From positions 1,550,001 through 1,614,000 of the forward strand of contig OZ220677.1 of NCBI GenBank assembly GCA_965116335.1: 64,000 nt of DNA. The letters are read 5' to 3'. Each line of letters starts with the position of its first letter. Within the stretch, counting starts at the first letter, position 1. The notes beneath the pieces are model-generated. The model worked only from the letters and a program-made list of their open reading frames with translations, was not told where the DNA came from and ran no database searches. A program made the translations under genes and the position numbers. This document shows, in pieces, positions 1-7,191 of this stretch. This DNA is from G963663315 sp965116335 (GTDB taxonomy: Bacteria; Pseudomonadota; Gammaproteobacteria; Arenicellales; Poriferihabitantaceae).

Positions 1-535
1 TCCCCGTCCGCTCAAACAAGCGTCCGTCTACCTCAATCCCCGTAGCGTCCATGAATAACGGAACATACCCCTTCGTCTCTACCTCATGGGCGATGATGGA
101 CGGCGCAACCCGACCCGCAAAGGCTACCGCCGCATGCCATAGCCCCCGGATGTCTGTCACAGCCAACCGCGATAACCATTCCCCCGCACGGCGCGACTCA
201 GGAACCCAACGCAAACCCAAAAGAACACTCGCCGCACGGTCTGACCGCAAATCATCCAGGTCCGATAACGAACCCTGTCCACGCGCCAAAGATGCAATGA
301 TCGACCACAGGGTATCCATATCCGATGCGCCCCGGTTCCTCACCTTTACCGAAACCGCTCCGTCCAGAAGATCAAACAAACCAAACTGATGAGCTGTCTG
401 TGCCAGTATCGAGGAACCTCCAAAGGCCGTCAAATCCAAATCCGTGAACTCATAGGTTACCTTCGGCGGTCGAACCTTCCGAATCTTCCTCGCACGACCC
501 TTGCCAATCTTCCCCGATTTTCGATGCTTTTTCAT
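1..535 (-). CDS. DDE transposase, IS1380-like (3' part outside window)
   Basis: The reverse strand is open from an ATG at 535 to the window edge, about 178 codons. The N-terminus is very basic (MKKHRKSGKIGKGRARKIRK). It is followed by a segment of the type that starts DDE group 1/IS1380 transposases, and a likely first catalytic aspartate lies in FMDATGIEVDG near residue 165, just before the edge. Such an enzyme would cut and join the ends of its own element. No terminal inverted repeat could be identified between 536 and 606, so the element boundary is open. The family assignment rests on motif resemblance only and is tentative; that it is a transposase is more secure. Confidence 0.65.
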   Translation of the reverse strand, partial: MKKHRKSGKIGKGRARKIRKVRPPKVTYEFTDLDLTAFGGSSILAQTAHQFGLFDLLDGAVSVKVRNRGASDMDTLWSIIASLARGQGSLSDLDDLRSDRAASVLLGLRWVPESRRAGEWLSRLAVTDIRGLWHAAVAFAGRVAPSIIAHEVETKGYVPLFMDATGIEVDGRLFERTG

Positions 536-606
536 AGTCACCCAGAAAGTGAGTTTTCAGATACCCTATTTTTCCATATAATCCCTTGATAACAAACACC
601 TTTCAA

Positions 607-813
607 TCACTCAATATCTCCCTTATCAGGGAATTGGGGTAGTATAACGCTCTGCTCCTGCTCTGCTGGCTGCTCACGGTCTGCCATAAAGTCGGGGATG
701 ACCTCAAGCTGCCCAAACCAGTGATCCCAGCTGTCTTTTGACGGCGCGATCAGCCGCTCCCGCCCTATAGCGATTACGTCAACGGTTTTCGTGTTCTCCG
801 GGAACCCGGTCAC
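607..813 (-). pseudogene. VapB-type antitoxin remnant lacking its DNA-binding N-terminus
   Basis: The 68-codon frame carries a C-terminal segment typical of VapB antitoxins (APSKDSWDHWF, then DFMADREQPAEQ), the part that wraps the VapC toxin. The AbrB-like DNA-binding half that should precede it is absent. Its first codons (MTGFPENTKT) come instead from the repeated peroxiredoxin 3' end described at 784-877, so a recombination joined the two. No vapC follows on this strand. Probably non-functional, though translation from the GTG at 813 cannot be excluded. Confidence 0.5.
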
Positions 814-877
814 ACACTACCCACATATTCCCCGCGAGCGGGGTAGTTGTTTTTGATCGCGATGGCATTGACAATAG
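784..877. repeat. Copy of a peroxiredoxin gene 3' end (copy A)
   Basis: On the reverse strand this stretch reads as the last codons of the intact peroxiredoxin-like gene at 1531-2073 (IKNNYPARGEYVG, then a stop) plus about 25 bases of its downstream DNA. It shares a further tract, reading CTATTGTCAATGCC on the reverse strand, with the copy at 6122-6188, so those two copies are closer to each other than to the intact gene. Confidence 0.75.
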
Positions 878-902
878 TAGGTCAATGGCCTATAAGACTT
901 GA

Positions 903-1184
903 ATGGAACTTGAGTGGGACGAAGCCAAAAGCGATGCCTGCCTGCGCGTTCGCGGTTTCGACTTTACCTATGCTACCCGGGTGTTCCACGACCCGAACCG
1001 GATGGTTACACAGGACCGCAGGCGCGATTACGGCGAAGACAGATTCCAGGTGCTGGGGGTTATAGAAGATCGAGTGTATGCAGTTGTCTTCACCATACGC
1101 AACTCAACCACACGAATGATTTCCGCCCGCAAAGCCAACGCTAGAGAGGTTGAATACTATGAGCATCACACGCATCAAGGTTGA
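903..1184 (+). CDS. brnT: BrnT family type II toxin
   Basis: A 93-residue protein with the BrnT layout: an N-terminal MELEWDEAKS motif, an FDFTYATRVFHDP block, a central GEDRFQVLGVIEDRVYAVVFT strand pair and the terminal STTRMISARKANAREVEYYE signature. BrnT is a RelE-fold ribonuclease that stops translation and is neutralised by its cognate antitoxin. The following gene overlaps it by 26 bases and encodes a helix-turn-helix protein, so the two form a toxin-antitoxin operon. The ATG at 903 lies 26 bases after repeat copy A. All conserved blocks are present, so the toxin is probably intact. Confidence 0.85.
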   Translation: MELEWDEAKSDACLRVRGFDFTYATRVFHDPNRMVTQDRRRDYGEDRFQVLGVIEDRVYAVVFTIRNSTTRMISARKANAREVEYYEHHTHQG

Positions 1185-1494
1185 TCCGAACAATCCTGAT
1201 ACATTTCCCAAAGGACGAATTAATCCCGATCTGGTGGACGGAACCACCGAAGCGCAGATCGCCCGGCAGCAACGGGAGGACGAGCAAGAAGCCATGCAGG
1301 ACATGGCCAGATATGCCCGCCGCATCCGGCGCCGTTTGGGTTTAACACAGGTCGAAATGGCGCGACGCATCGAGGTGCCACCAGAGACCATCCGCAACTG
1401 GGAACAGGGCAAGCGCCACCCTACCGGCGCGGCACGCTCCTTGCTACGCATTCTCGACCAGGCCCCGGAGACAGCGCTACGTGTCCTGACCTGA
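1159..1494 (+). CDS. XRE-type helix-turn-helix antitoxin paired with BrnT
   Basis: A protein of about 111 residues with a disordered acidic N-terminus and a C-terminal XRE helix-turn-helix (RRRLGLTQVEMARRIEVP, then IRNWEQGKRHPTGAARSLLR). It would bind BrnT and repress the shared promoter. The usual BrnA antitoxin has a ribbon-helix-helix fold; an HTH partner is a less common but known pairing. The ATG at 1159 is preferred because GAGAGG at 1144-1149 is well spaced for it; a TTG at 1150 in the same frame is an alternative. The gene starts inside the 3' end of brnT, which suggests coupled translation. Confidence 0.82.
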   Translation: MSITRIKVDPNNPDTFPKGRINPDLVDGTTEAQIARQQREDEQEAMQDMARYARRIRRRLGLTQVEMARRIEVPPETIRNWEQGKRHPTGAARSLLRILDQAPETALRVLT

Positions 1495-1530
1495 GACCTG
1501 ACATGGTTTTCGTGTTCTTCGGGATCCCAT

Positions 1531-2073
1531 TCACACACCACCCACATATTCCCCGCGAGCGGGATAGTTGTTTTTGATCGCAAAATCGAGCGCCCCGATC
1601 AGCTCAGAAAAATGGGGGCGGACAAACGGCATGGTCTGTGTTGATCCGTAGTACAGGGTTTGCTCGGGCGTAACCAGAAAGAGTCCCGGCTCAGAAAACA
1701 GCGCAGGCTCTTCGATACCGATGGATGTCTTGCCGCGTGAAGTAGAGATATAAAGCCCCCATTCTTTGGCTTTCGCTAAATCCAGACCATAACCAAAGCG
1801 CAGTTTGTCCGCCTTGATTTTATCTGCCATGCCCTGTGCGCGTTCCTGTTCATCCGAGCTCACCGCAATCACGTTGACACCGCGCTCGGCAAACTCGTCC
1901 ACCCTCTTTTCCAACTCGGTCAGATAATTAGCGCAAATCGGGCAATGCAGTCCGCGATAAAAACAGATCAGGGTACCGCGTTCTGAGGATTCGTTTGAGA
2001 GATCAAAAGTATCGCCATTGAGCATCCGCACACGCAGGTTCGGGGTTTTCGTTCGGGGAATTAACATAGTCAT
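1531..2073 (-). CDS. Peroxiredoxin-like (AhpC/TSA) family protein
   Basis: 180 residues with a thioredoxin fold. The segment TLICFYRGLHCPICANYLTEL carries two cysteines in a CPIC arrangement where the peroxidatic or thioredoxin-like cysteine of this family sits. EFAERGVNVIAVSSD follows as the conserved second strand and helix. Proteins of this type reduce peroxides or act as thiol oxidoreductases; the exact substrate cannot be read. It stands alone, divergent from the HAD gene at 2201. Its last 18 codons and downstream bases are duplicated at 784-877 and 6122-6188, which is unusual. Confidence 0.8.
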   Translation of the reverse strand: MTMLIPRTKTPNLRVRMLNGDTFDLSNESSERGTLICFYRGLHCPICANYLTELEKRVDEFAERGVNVIAVSSDEQERAQGMADKIKADKLRFGYGLDLAKAKEWGLYISTSRGKTSIGIEEPALFSEPGLFLVTPEQTLYYGSTQTMPFVRPHFSELIGALDFAIKNNYPARGEYVGGV

Positions 2074-2200
2074 AATCCTGGTGAGTAATGATTGAATGAG
2101 GATGAAATCCTCGGAAGTGTCCAGTAAGGTTACAGAAATTCAAGTATCATTCCAACCGCCAAAACAGACCGCCAAAACAGACCCAAACCGGAGAAAACCC

Positions 2201-2965
2201 ATGAATTCACGAAAAATTGACCAATACGAAGTGCTGACTTTCGACTGTTATGGAACCCTGATTGACTGGGAGACCGGTATCTGGGATGCGCTTCAGCCGC
2301 TTCTTATGGAAAATGGCGTCGGGCATATTGACCGCCGCGCCGGGCTTGGGGCGTTTTCTGGCATTGAGAGCACGCTTGAGCGGGAGGCACCGGACAGACA
2401 CTATTCCGATATGCTGAGACTCACTCACCGGCGGATTGCGGAGCGGTTTGACCTGCGGACAACGGAAGGGCTGGATCAGGCGTTCGCGGACGCGATTGCC
2501 CATTGGCCAGCCTTCAGTGACAGCGCGGACGCATTGCGCCGACTCAAGCGGCGCTACCGACTGGTGATTCTGTCCAACGTGGACCGGGTTGGGTTCGCCG
2601 CATCCAACCGCAAGCTCGGAGTCGAATTCGATGCCGTTTATACCGCCCAGGATATTGGCAGCTACAAGCCGGACCCGCGTAATTTTGAATATATGCTGAG
2701 TCGGCTTGACACTGACTTCGGCATCCGCAGGGAGGGCGTTCTCCACACCGCCCAAAGCCTGTTTCACGACCACCGGCAGGCGCGGGCTTTCGGACTCGCC
2801 AACGCCTGGATCGACCGGCAACGCTTGCAGGAAAAAGGGGATTGGGGAGCCACGGCCCGGATGGAAACCTGGCCAGATTACGATTTTTATTTCAACACGC
2901 TGGCTGAGATGGCGGACGATGTGGACAGGAGACACAATTCAGATGCGCGATTAATGCCATCGTAG
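2201..2965 (+). CDS. Haloacid dehalogenase type II-like HAD hydrolase
   Basis: 254 residues from the ATG at 2201, which is preceded by GGAGAA at about 2190. HAD motif I is FDCYGTLIDWETG near residue 14, with the nucleophile Asp followed by CYGT, as in L-2-haloacid dehalogenases. Motif II is VILSNVDR, motif III is the Lys in GSYKPDPRNF, and a late LHTAQSLFHDHRQARAFGL block matches the type II family. The family cleaves the C-halogen bond of 2-haloalkanoates, but many members have other substrates. It is monocistronic. The frame could extend upstream to 2096, but that part lacks conservation. Confidence 0.82.
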   Translation: MNSRKIDQYEVLTFDCYGTLIDWETGIWDALQPLLMENGVGHIDRRAGLGAFSGIESTLEREAPDRHYSDMLRLTHRRIAERFDLRTTEGLDQAFADAIAHWPAFSDSADALRRLKRRYRLVILSNVDRVGFAASNRKLGVEFDAVYTAQDIGSYKPDPRNFEYMLSRLDTDFGIRREGVLHTAQSLFHDHRQARAFGLANAWIDRQRLQEKGDWGATARMETWPDYDFYFNTLAEMADDVDRRHNSDARLMPS

Positions 2966-3192
2966 GGGAGGGTGGGAAGACAGCCGCCGAGGTCGTCGAA
3001 CACATTGAAGAACAAGGCATCACCATCAGCAAACGCACCGTTGCCGATAGCTGGCAGTTGAGATGGTGGATATTGTCACAGGGCAATAGCATTGAAATTG
3101 TAAAACCGGTATCGCTACGCAAGGCCATCGCAGAAAGTCTCCGAGAGGCATTAAACCAGTACAATGCAGACGCTCCAGGCCGGGACAATTGA
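2950..3192 (+). pseudogene. WYL-domain transcriptional regulator, core deleted
   Basis: One open frame of about 81 codons joins two parts that normally lie more than 200 residues apart. The first half (GKTAAEVVEHIEEQGITISKRTV) is like the winged-helix start of WYL regulators. The second half (WQLRWWILSQGNSIEIVKP, then LRKAIAESLREALNQY) is like the WYL C-terminal extension. The junction near 3046 keeps the frame. The WYL ligand-binding core is missing, so it should not work as a regulator. WYL proteins often control defence genes, and a nuclease-fold gene follows 19 bases downstream. Confidence 0.55.
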
Positions 3193-3211
3193 AATTCAGA
3201 GGAAATCAACC

Positions 3212-4543
3212 ATGAGTTTAACGAAGAAAAAAATAGATAATGCAATAAACCTGTGCAAATCGTACTCAGAGACAAGAAAAAGCCAGATGCAAAGAGGGTT
3301 GAATGACTTCAATGTGTTTACCTGCCTTCTGGAGGAGCACGATGAAGTCAGGCTTCACTCAAGATTCATTCATTCGCTGCTAGACATCAATGGCGATCAT
3401 GGTCAGGGTGATTTTTTTCTGGGGTTGTTTTTACAGCAGTGCGGGCTGGATGATGTCGGTATGAATACAAAAAATTGCCGCGTCTACAAGGAATACAACA
3501 ATATCGACTTGTATATTACCGATGGCAGCAGGCACATTATCATCGAAAACAAGATATACGCGGGACCTCAGGACAAACAGATAGAAAGATACATAGAGAC
3601 AATCAAAGAGGAGAATCGGGACGACGATTTGTCAGAAAGCCTGGTGGTCGTGTACCTGTCGCTGGACCGCGATGGCCCCCACGAGGATAGCCTGGGTAAA
3701 TACGAAATAATCCAGAGCGGGGACGGGAAAAAGATTGTTGATGTTGATAAAGAGAAAAATGATAAAGCGATAAAGTCGGAAAAGTACAGGTTTTTATCCA
3801 TTCACTATGACCGGGAAATCCTTGACTGGATCCAATCATGTAAAACACAGGTATCAAACATCACCAATTTATCCATCGGCCTGACGCAATATGAAGAGGT
3901 CATATTGTCTCTGTACGGGCGAAAAGAGGACAAACTAATGAACTTGAAAGAGTATATTGAAGAAAATCATAAAACCGACGAACTCGAAGTATTGCGTGAT
4001 TTACGGGAGGTTAATCGGGAATACCTACCTTTAAGGGAGTCCTATATTCAAGAGGTAATCTCTAAAAGTGCACTATCTATCAAGGCAAATATTCCTTCCG
4101 AAGACTGGGAAGTGGAGTTGGACACAACAAAGTACTCACCGAAAAAAGATTGGGCCCCAGTGACAATAAAACAAATGTCGACAAAACCAGAACAATCACT
4201 TGGATTCTACTTACAGTTTGATGCAAGGAACGGTTATTGGCCATTTTGTGGTGTCGCCGGAACCAACATCGAGAACACGAAACGGCTTAAGGAATATTGC
4301 AAAACCAATAATACCGTGAAAGAGATGCTGGAGAAGATTGATCCGAAATTAGCTGGTAAAAGTGCCTCGTGGATTGGATACGAGTACTATCACGGGGGGA
4401 ACGACATGTTTGATTTTATTATTGATAAAGGCGGGGTGGATGCCGCAGCCAGCGAATTTGAAACTAAATTTATGGATATGTTCAAGAACTACAACGAGTT
4501 TGTGAAAAAGTGCAATGAGCTGTACCTGTCACACACAGAATAA
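3212..4543 (+). CDS. PD-(D/E)XK nuclease superfamily protein (PDDEXK_4 type)
   Basis: 443 residues from the ATG at 3212, with AGAGGAAA just upstream. The N-terminal half has the family hallmarks: LHSRFIHSLLDINGDHGQGDFFL near residue 50, then the nuclease core YNNIDLYITDGSRHIIIENKIYAGPQDKQIERY around residues 93-130, where ID, the E of IENK and the K give the D-ExK centre. The C-terminal half is of unknown role. Base composition is visibly more AT-rich than the neighbours, suggesting transfer. It follows a broken WYL regulator. Such genes occur in defence islands, but a defence role here is inference. Confidence 0.75.
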   Translation: MSLTKKKIDNAINLCKSYSETRKSQMQRGLNDFNVFTCLLEEHDEVRLHSRFIHSLLDINGDHGQGDFFLGLFLQQCGLDDVGMNTKNCRVYKEYNNIDLYITDGSRHIIIENKIYAGPQDKQIERYIETIKEENRDDDLSESLVVVYLSLDRDGPHEDSLGKYEIIQSGDGKKIVDVDKEKNDKAIKSEKYRFLSIHYDREILDWIQSCKTQVSNITNLSIGLTQYEEVILSLYGRKEDKLMNLKEYIEENHKTDELEVLRDLREVNREYLPLRESYIQEVISKSALSIKANIPSEDWEVELDTTKYSPKKDWAPVTIKQMSTKPEQSLGFYLQFDARNGYWPFCGVAGTNIENTKRLKEYCKTNNTVKEMLEKIDPKLAGKSASWIGYEYYHGGNDMFDFIIDKGGVDAAASEFETKFMDMFKNYNEFVKKCNELYLSHTE

Positions 4544-4618
4544 AGTCAGGAATTTCACTTCGCCAGTACGGTATAGCGCATCATTAACCCGCCCGACGCA
4601 CTCTTATCCGCATCCAAT

Positions 4619-6013
4619 TCAACCGTTAATCGCGGCGGATGCAAGCCGGTCCGTACTGCCGACCAGGTAAAGAGGGAGTGAAAGCAGCCTGTAATCCAGG
4701 GCTCGGCCAGTGGGAAGTGTTTTCGAGTCATTCAGCAAACTCGGCAAGTCGGCATTGAATCTCACGGCAAACGGCCGCTTCTTTTCCATAAGGAACTGGT
4801 GCAGAGATTTAAGCGTGCCGGTAGTCCCTGCCTTTATTTCGATAGGCACAATTTCCTGCCCCTGTGTCATTAGATAGTCAATTTCTGCGGCTGAGCCTTT
4901 CGCCTCTCTTACCCAGTAATAGAGTTGAGGGTGTTGGAAGGTGGGCGTTATATGCAATAGATGCTGGCCGACAAACTGCTCCGCCAGAGACCCCTGGTTT
5001 ACCATGGAAAGCTCACTCCTCGTCAGGTCAAGCACGTTAAGTTTCAGTGCGGCGCACATCAAGCCAATATCCATATACAGAGCCTTGAAGTAATTTTGGC
5101 GAGCCTCCGCGCCAAGCGGCACGCCATTGGCAGAAGTATGCAGTACAGGGCTGGCTACTCCCGCCATACAAAGTTGCCGGAATGCAGTCGCCACCTGCGC
5201 CGCACGGTGATTATGGCTGATATGGGCATATTTGAATTTGCGCCCGACGGCAAGAGGTAAATGATCGAATACCTGCTGTACCAGGATTTTGGTCGTGCCC
5301 GAGCTGTATTTGCTGAAATCATCCCGATAGGTAGCCACGATTCCTTGTTGAACGCGAGTCACCTCAAAATAATCCTGCGTAGCCGCATAAGTCGCCACCG
5401 CTTCAGGCAATCCGCCCACAACCCAATACTGGCGCAACAGATTGAGACATTTCTCATGAATCGCCCGAACCATGTTTTGATTACGAATGTCATCCAGCGA
5501 CAAATCGTTCAGGTAATCGGCCAAAGAAGCCTCACCCATGGCGATTAAAAAGTCGTCAAACTGCATGGGGCCGATATGAAAGTACTCCACCCGCCCGACT
5601 GGCATTCCAAACTGTGCGTTTGACAGCGCGAACTCCAACAACGAGCCTGCGGCAACAAGGCGCAACTGTGGCAATTCTTCATAGAAATAACGCAGAGCCG
5701 CCAATGCCTCCGGTGCTTCCTGAACCTCATCCAGAAACAAGAGGGTTTTATCGGTATTCACCGGTTGTCCGAGCAACAAATCCAATACGCGGGTGATTTG
5801 CAACGGGTCTTTGGTGGCAAAAGCATCGCGATACTCCGGGTTGCGCTCGAAATTGATTTCCAACAGTGCGAGCCCCGCTGCACTGGCAAGCTGCCTGACC
5901 AGCGTGGATTTCCCCACCTGCCGCGCCCCCCGAATAACAAGCGGCTTGCGATTTGGGCGATCAAGCCACTCAAGCAGGGTTGAAAGTTCCTTGCGAACCA
6001 GAAGATTGAGCAC
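4619..6013 (-). CDS. ATP-binding protein with DUF4143 domain
   Basis: 464 residues. The N-terminal AAA domain has a Walker A motif (RGARQVGKSTLVRQL, about residues 29-43) and a Walker B motif (LLFLDEVQEAP near 92). The C-terminal DUF4143 segment contains FKALYMDIGLMCAAL and an EIDYLMTQGQEIVPIEIKAG nuclease-like signature. These standalone ATPases are common mobile accessory genes of unclear role; some are proposed to work with toxin modules. The start near 6013 is preceded by a pair of 25-base direct repeats at 6063-6120 that may hold its control region. Full length, with no break seen. Confidence 0.85.
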   Translation of the reverse strand: MLNLLVRKELSTLLEWLDRPNRKPLVIRGARQVGKSTLVRQLASAAGLALLEINFERNPEYRDAFATKDPLQITRVLDLLLGQPVNTDKTLLFLDEVQEAPEALAALRYFYEELPQLRLVAAGSLLEFALSNAQFGMPVGRVEYFHIGPMQFDDFLIAMGEASLADYLNDLSLDDIRNQNMVRAIHEKCLNLLRQYWVVGGLPEAVATYAATQDYFEVTRVQQGIVATYRDDFSKYSSGTTKILVQQVFDHLPLAVGRKFKYAHISHNHRAAQVATAFRQLCMAGVASPVLHTSANGVPLGAEARQNYFKALYMDIGLMCAALKLNVLDLTRSELSMVNQGSLAEQFVGQHLLHITPTFQHPQLYYWVREAKGSAAEIDYLMTQGQEIVPIEIKAGTTGTLKSLHQFLMEKKRPFAVRFNADLPSLLNDSKTLPTGRALDYRLLSLPLYLVGSTDRLASAAING

Positions 6014-6062
6014 GGCACCTGTACAGATTAGTAGATAACAAGGCCAAGATTAACGGAAATAG

Positions 6063-6120
6063 TGACATTTAACAACCCTGTTTTATCACTATACATGACA
6101 TTTGTAGACCCTGTTTTATC
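6063..6120. repeat. Two 25-base direct repeats upstream of the DUF4143 gene
   Basis: TGACATTTAACAACCCTG plus TTTTATC at 6063-6087 recurs at 6096-6120 with four changes, giving a period of 33 bases, or about three helical turns. They lie 50-107 bases upstream of the divergently read DUF4143 ATPase start. They could be tandem operators or the end of a mobile unit. Confidence 0.6.
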
Positions 6121-6121
6121 T

Positions 6122-6188
6122 TCACACACTACCGACATATTCCCCGCGAGCGGGGTAGTTGTTTTTGATGCGATGGCATTGACAATAG
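6122..6188. repeat. Copy of a peroxiredoxin gene 3' end (copy B)
   Basis: Nearly identical to 811-877, with one substitution and one missing base, and clearly related to the last codons of the gene at 1531-2073. It stops two bases before the CCA end of the tRNA-Leu gene, so the tRNA 3' end marks one boundary. That is a common place for integrated DNA to begin. Confidence 0.7.
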
Positions 6189-6189
6189 A

Positions 6190-6276
6190 TGGTACCCGGG
6201 GCCGGACTTGAACCGGCATGCCTTTACAGGCGAGGGATTTTAAGTCCCTTGCGTCTACCCATTCCGCCACCCGGGC
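6190..6276 (-). tRNA. leuZ: tRNA-Leu (anticodon UAA)
   Basis: Reading the reverse strand gives an 87-base tRNA with acceptor stem GCCCGGG, A-box GTGGCGGAATGGGTAGACGC, anticodon loop CTTAAAA with anticodon TAA, a long variable arm typical of leucine tRNAs, the GGTTCAAGTCC T-loop region and an encoded CCA end. It is the last of three tRNA genes after pgsA, in the same order as glyW-cysT-leuZ in E. coli. Confidence 0.96.
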
Positions 6277-6300
6277 AAACAGTACCGAATCATCACAAGC

Positions 6301-6374
6301 TGGAGGCTGAGCCCGGAATCGAACCGAGGTCAACGGCTTTGCAGGCCGCTGCATAACCACTCTGCCACTCAGCC
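6301..6374 (-). tRNA. cysT: tRNA-Cys (anticodon GCA)
   Basis: A 74-base tRNA on the reverse strand with acceptor stem GGCTGAG, anticodon GCA in the loop CTGCAAA, the T-arm segment GGTTCGATTCC and an encoded CCA. It is the middle gene of the three-tRNA cluster, 24 bases from tRNA-Leu and 43 from tRNA-Gly, probably cut from one precursor. Confidence 0.96.
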
Positions 6375-6417
6375 CTGATCTTGTCCATGGCATCGAACAC
6401 ACAAGACGCATAAATAC

Positions 6418-6493
<76 letters not shown>

Positions 6494-6597
6494 TTATAAA
6501 TTTTGGGGGTGTTGATTCTAGCCAAGCGCGAGGTGGTGTCAATAGCAATCACGCCCGCGCAGCCGGTTTTCAGTCAATATCGGTTGATTATCCATCA

Positions 6598-7179
6598 TTA
6601 GACGTTCTTTTCCAACAGATACGGCATCGCGGCTTTCAGGTAGACCCACACCGACCAGAGAGTCAGAATCGCGGCAACATAAAAAGCGAGCTCGCCGACA
6701 CGGAACGCGGGGATTTCCAGTATCGGCTCAGCATACAGCAACAGGGAGATGGAAACCATCTGGAATACGGTTTTCACCTTGCCTAAAATACCGACCGAAA
6801 CCACGCCGCGCTCGCCCAATTCCGCCATCCATTCCCGCAACGCAGAGACAGCGATTTCGCGGCCTATGATGATACACACAGAGACGGAAAATAACAGTGG
6901 ATGGAGCACACGCTCCAACACCGCAAGGTCTGAGACCAGAAGAACCAGCGCGCTGGAAACAATCAGCTTGTCCGCCACCGGGTCGAGAAAAGCGCCCAGC
7001 GCCGAGGTCGCATTCATCTTCCTGGCGAGAAACCCATCCAGCCAGTCGGTGATCGCAGCCACCACAAAAACTCCGGTCACCAGTATGGAACGAATCTCCA
7101 GATCCCAGAAATACAACATCACCAGCACCGGAATCAGGGCGATTCGGAACAGCGTAAGCAGATTCGGGATGTTTAGCAT
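6598..7179 (-). CDS. pgsA: CDP-diacylglycerol-glycerol-3-phosphate 3-phosphatidyltransferase
   Basis: The integral membrane enzyme that makes phosphatidylglycerol phosphate from CDP-diacylglycerol and glycerol 3-phosphate, the committed step to phosphatidylglycerol and cardiolipin. The CDP-alcohol phosphotransferase signature is complete: DWLDGFLARK followed by SALGAFLDPVADK, with all conserved Asp and Gly residues. Several hydrophobic segments span the protein. The ATG at 7179 gives the usual MLNIPNLLTLFRI start; a GTG at 7191 directly after the uvrC stop is in frame but less likely. It forms an operon with uvrC upstream and the tRNA genes downstream, as in E. coli. Confidence 0.95.
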   Translation of the reverse strand: MLNIPNLLTLFRIALIPVLVMLYFWDLEIRSILVTGVFVVAAITDWLDGFLARKMNATSALGAFLDPVADKLIVSSALVLLVSDLAVLERVLHPLLFSVSVCIIIGREIAVSALREWMAELGERGVVSVGILGKVKTVFQMVSISLLLYAEPILEIPAFRVGELAFYVAAILTLWSVWVYLKAAMPYLLEKNV

Positions 7180-7191
7180 GACATCGAACAC

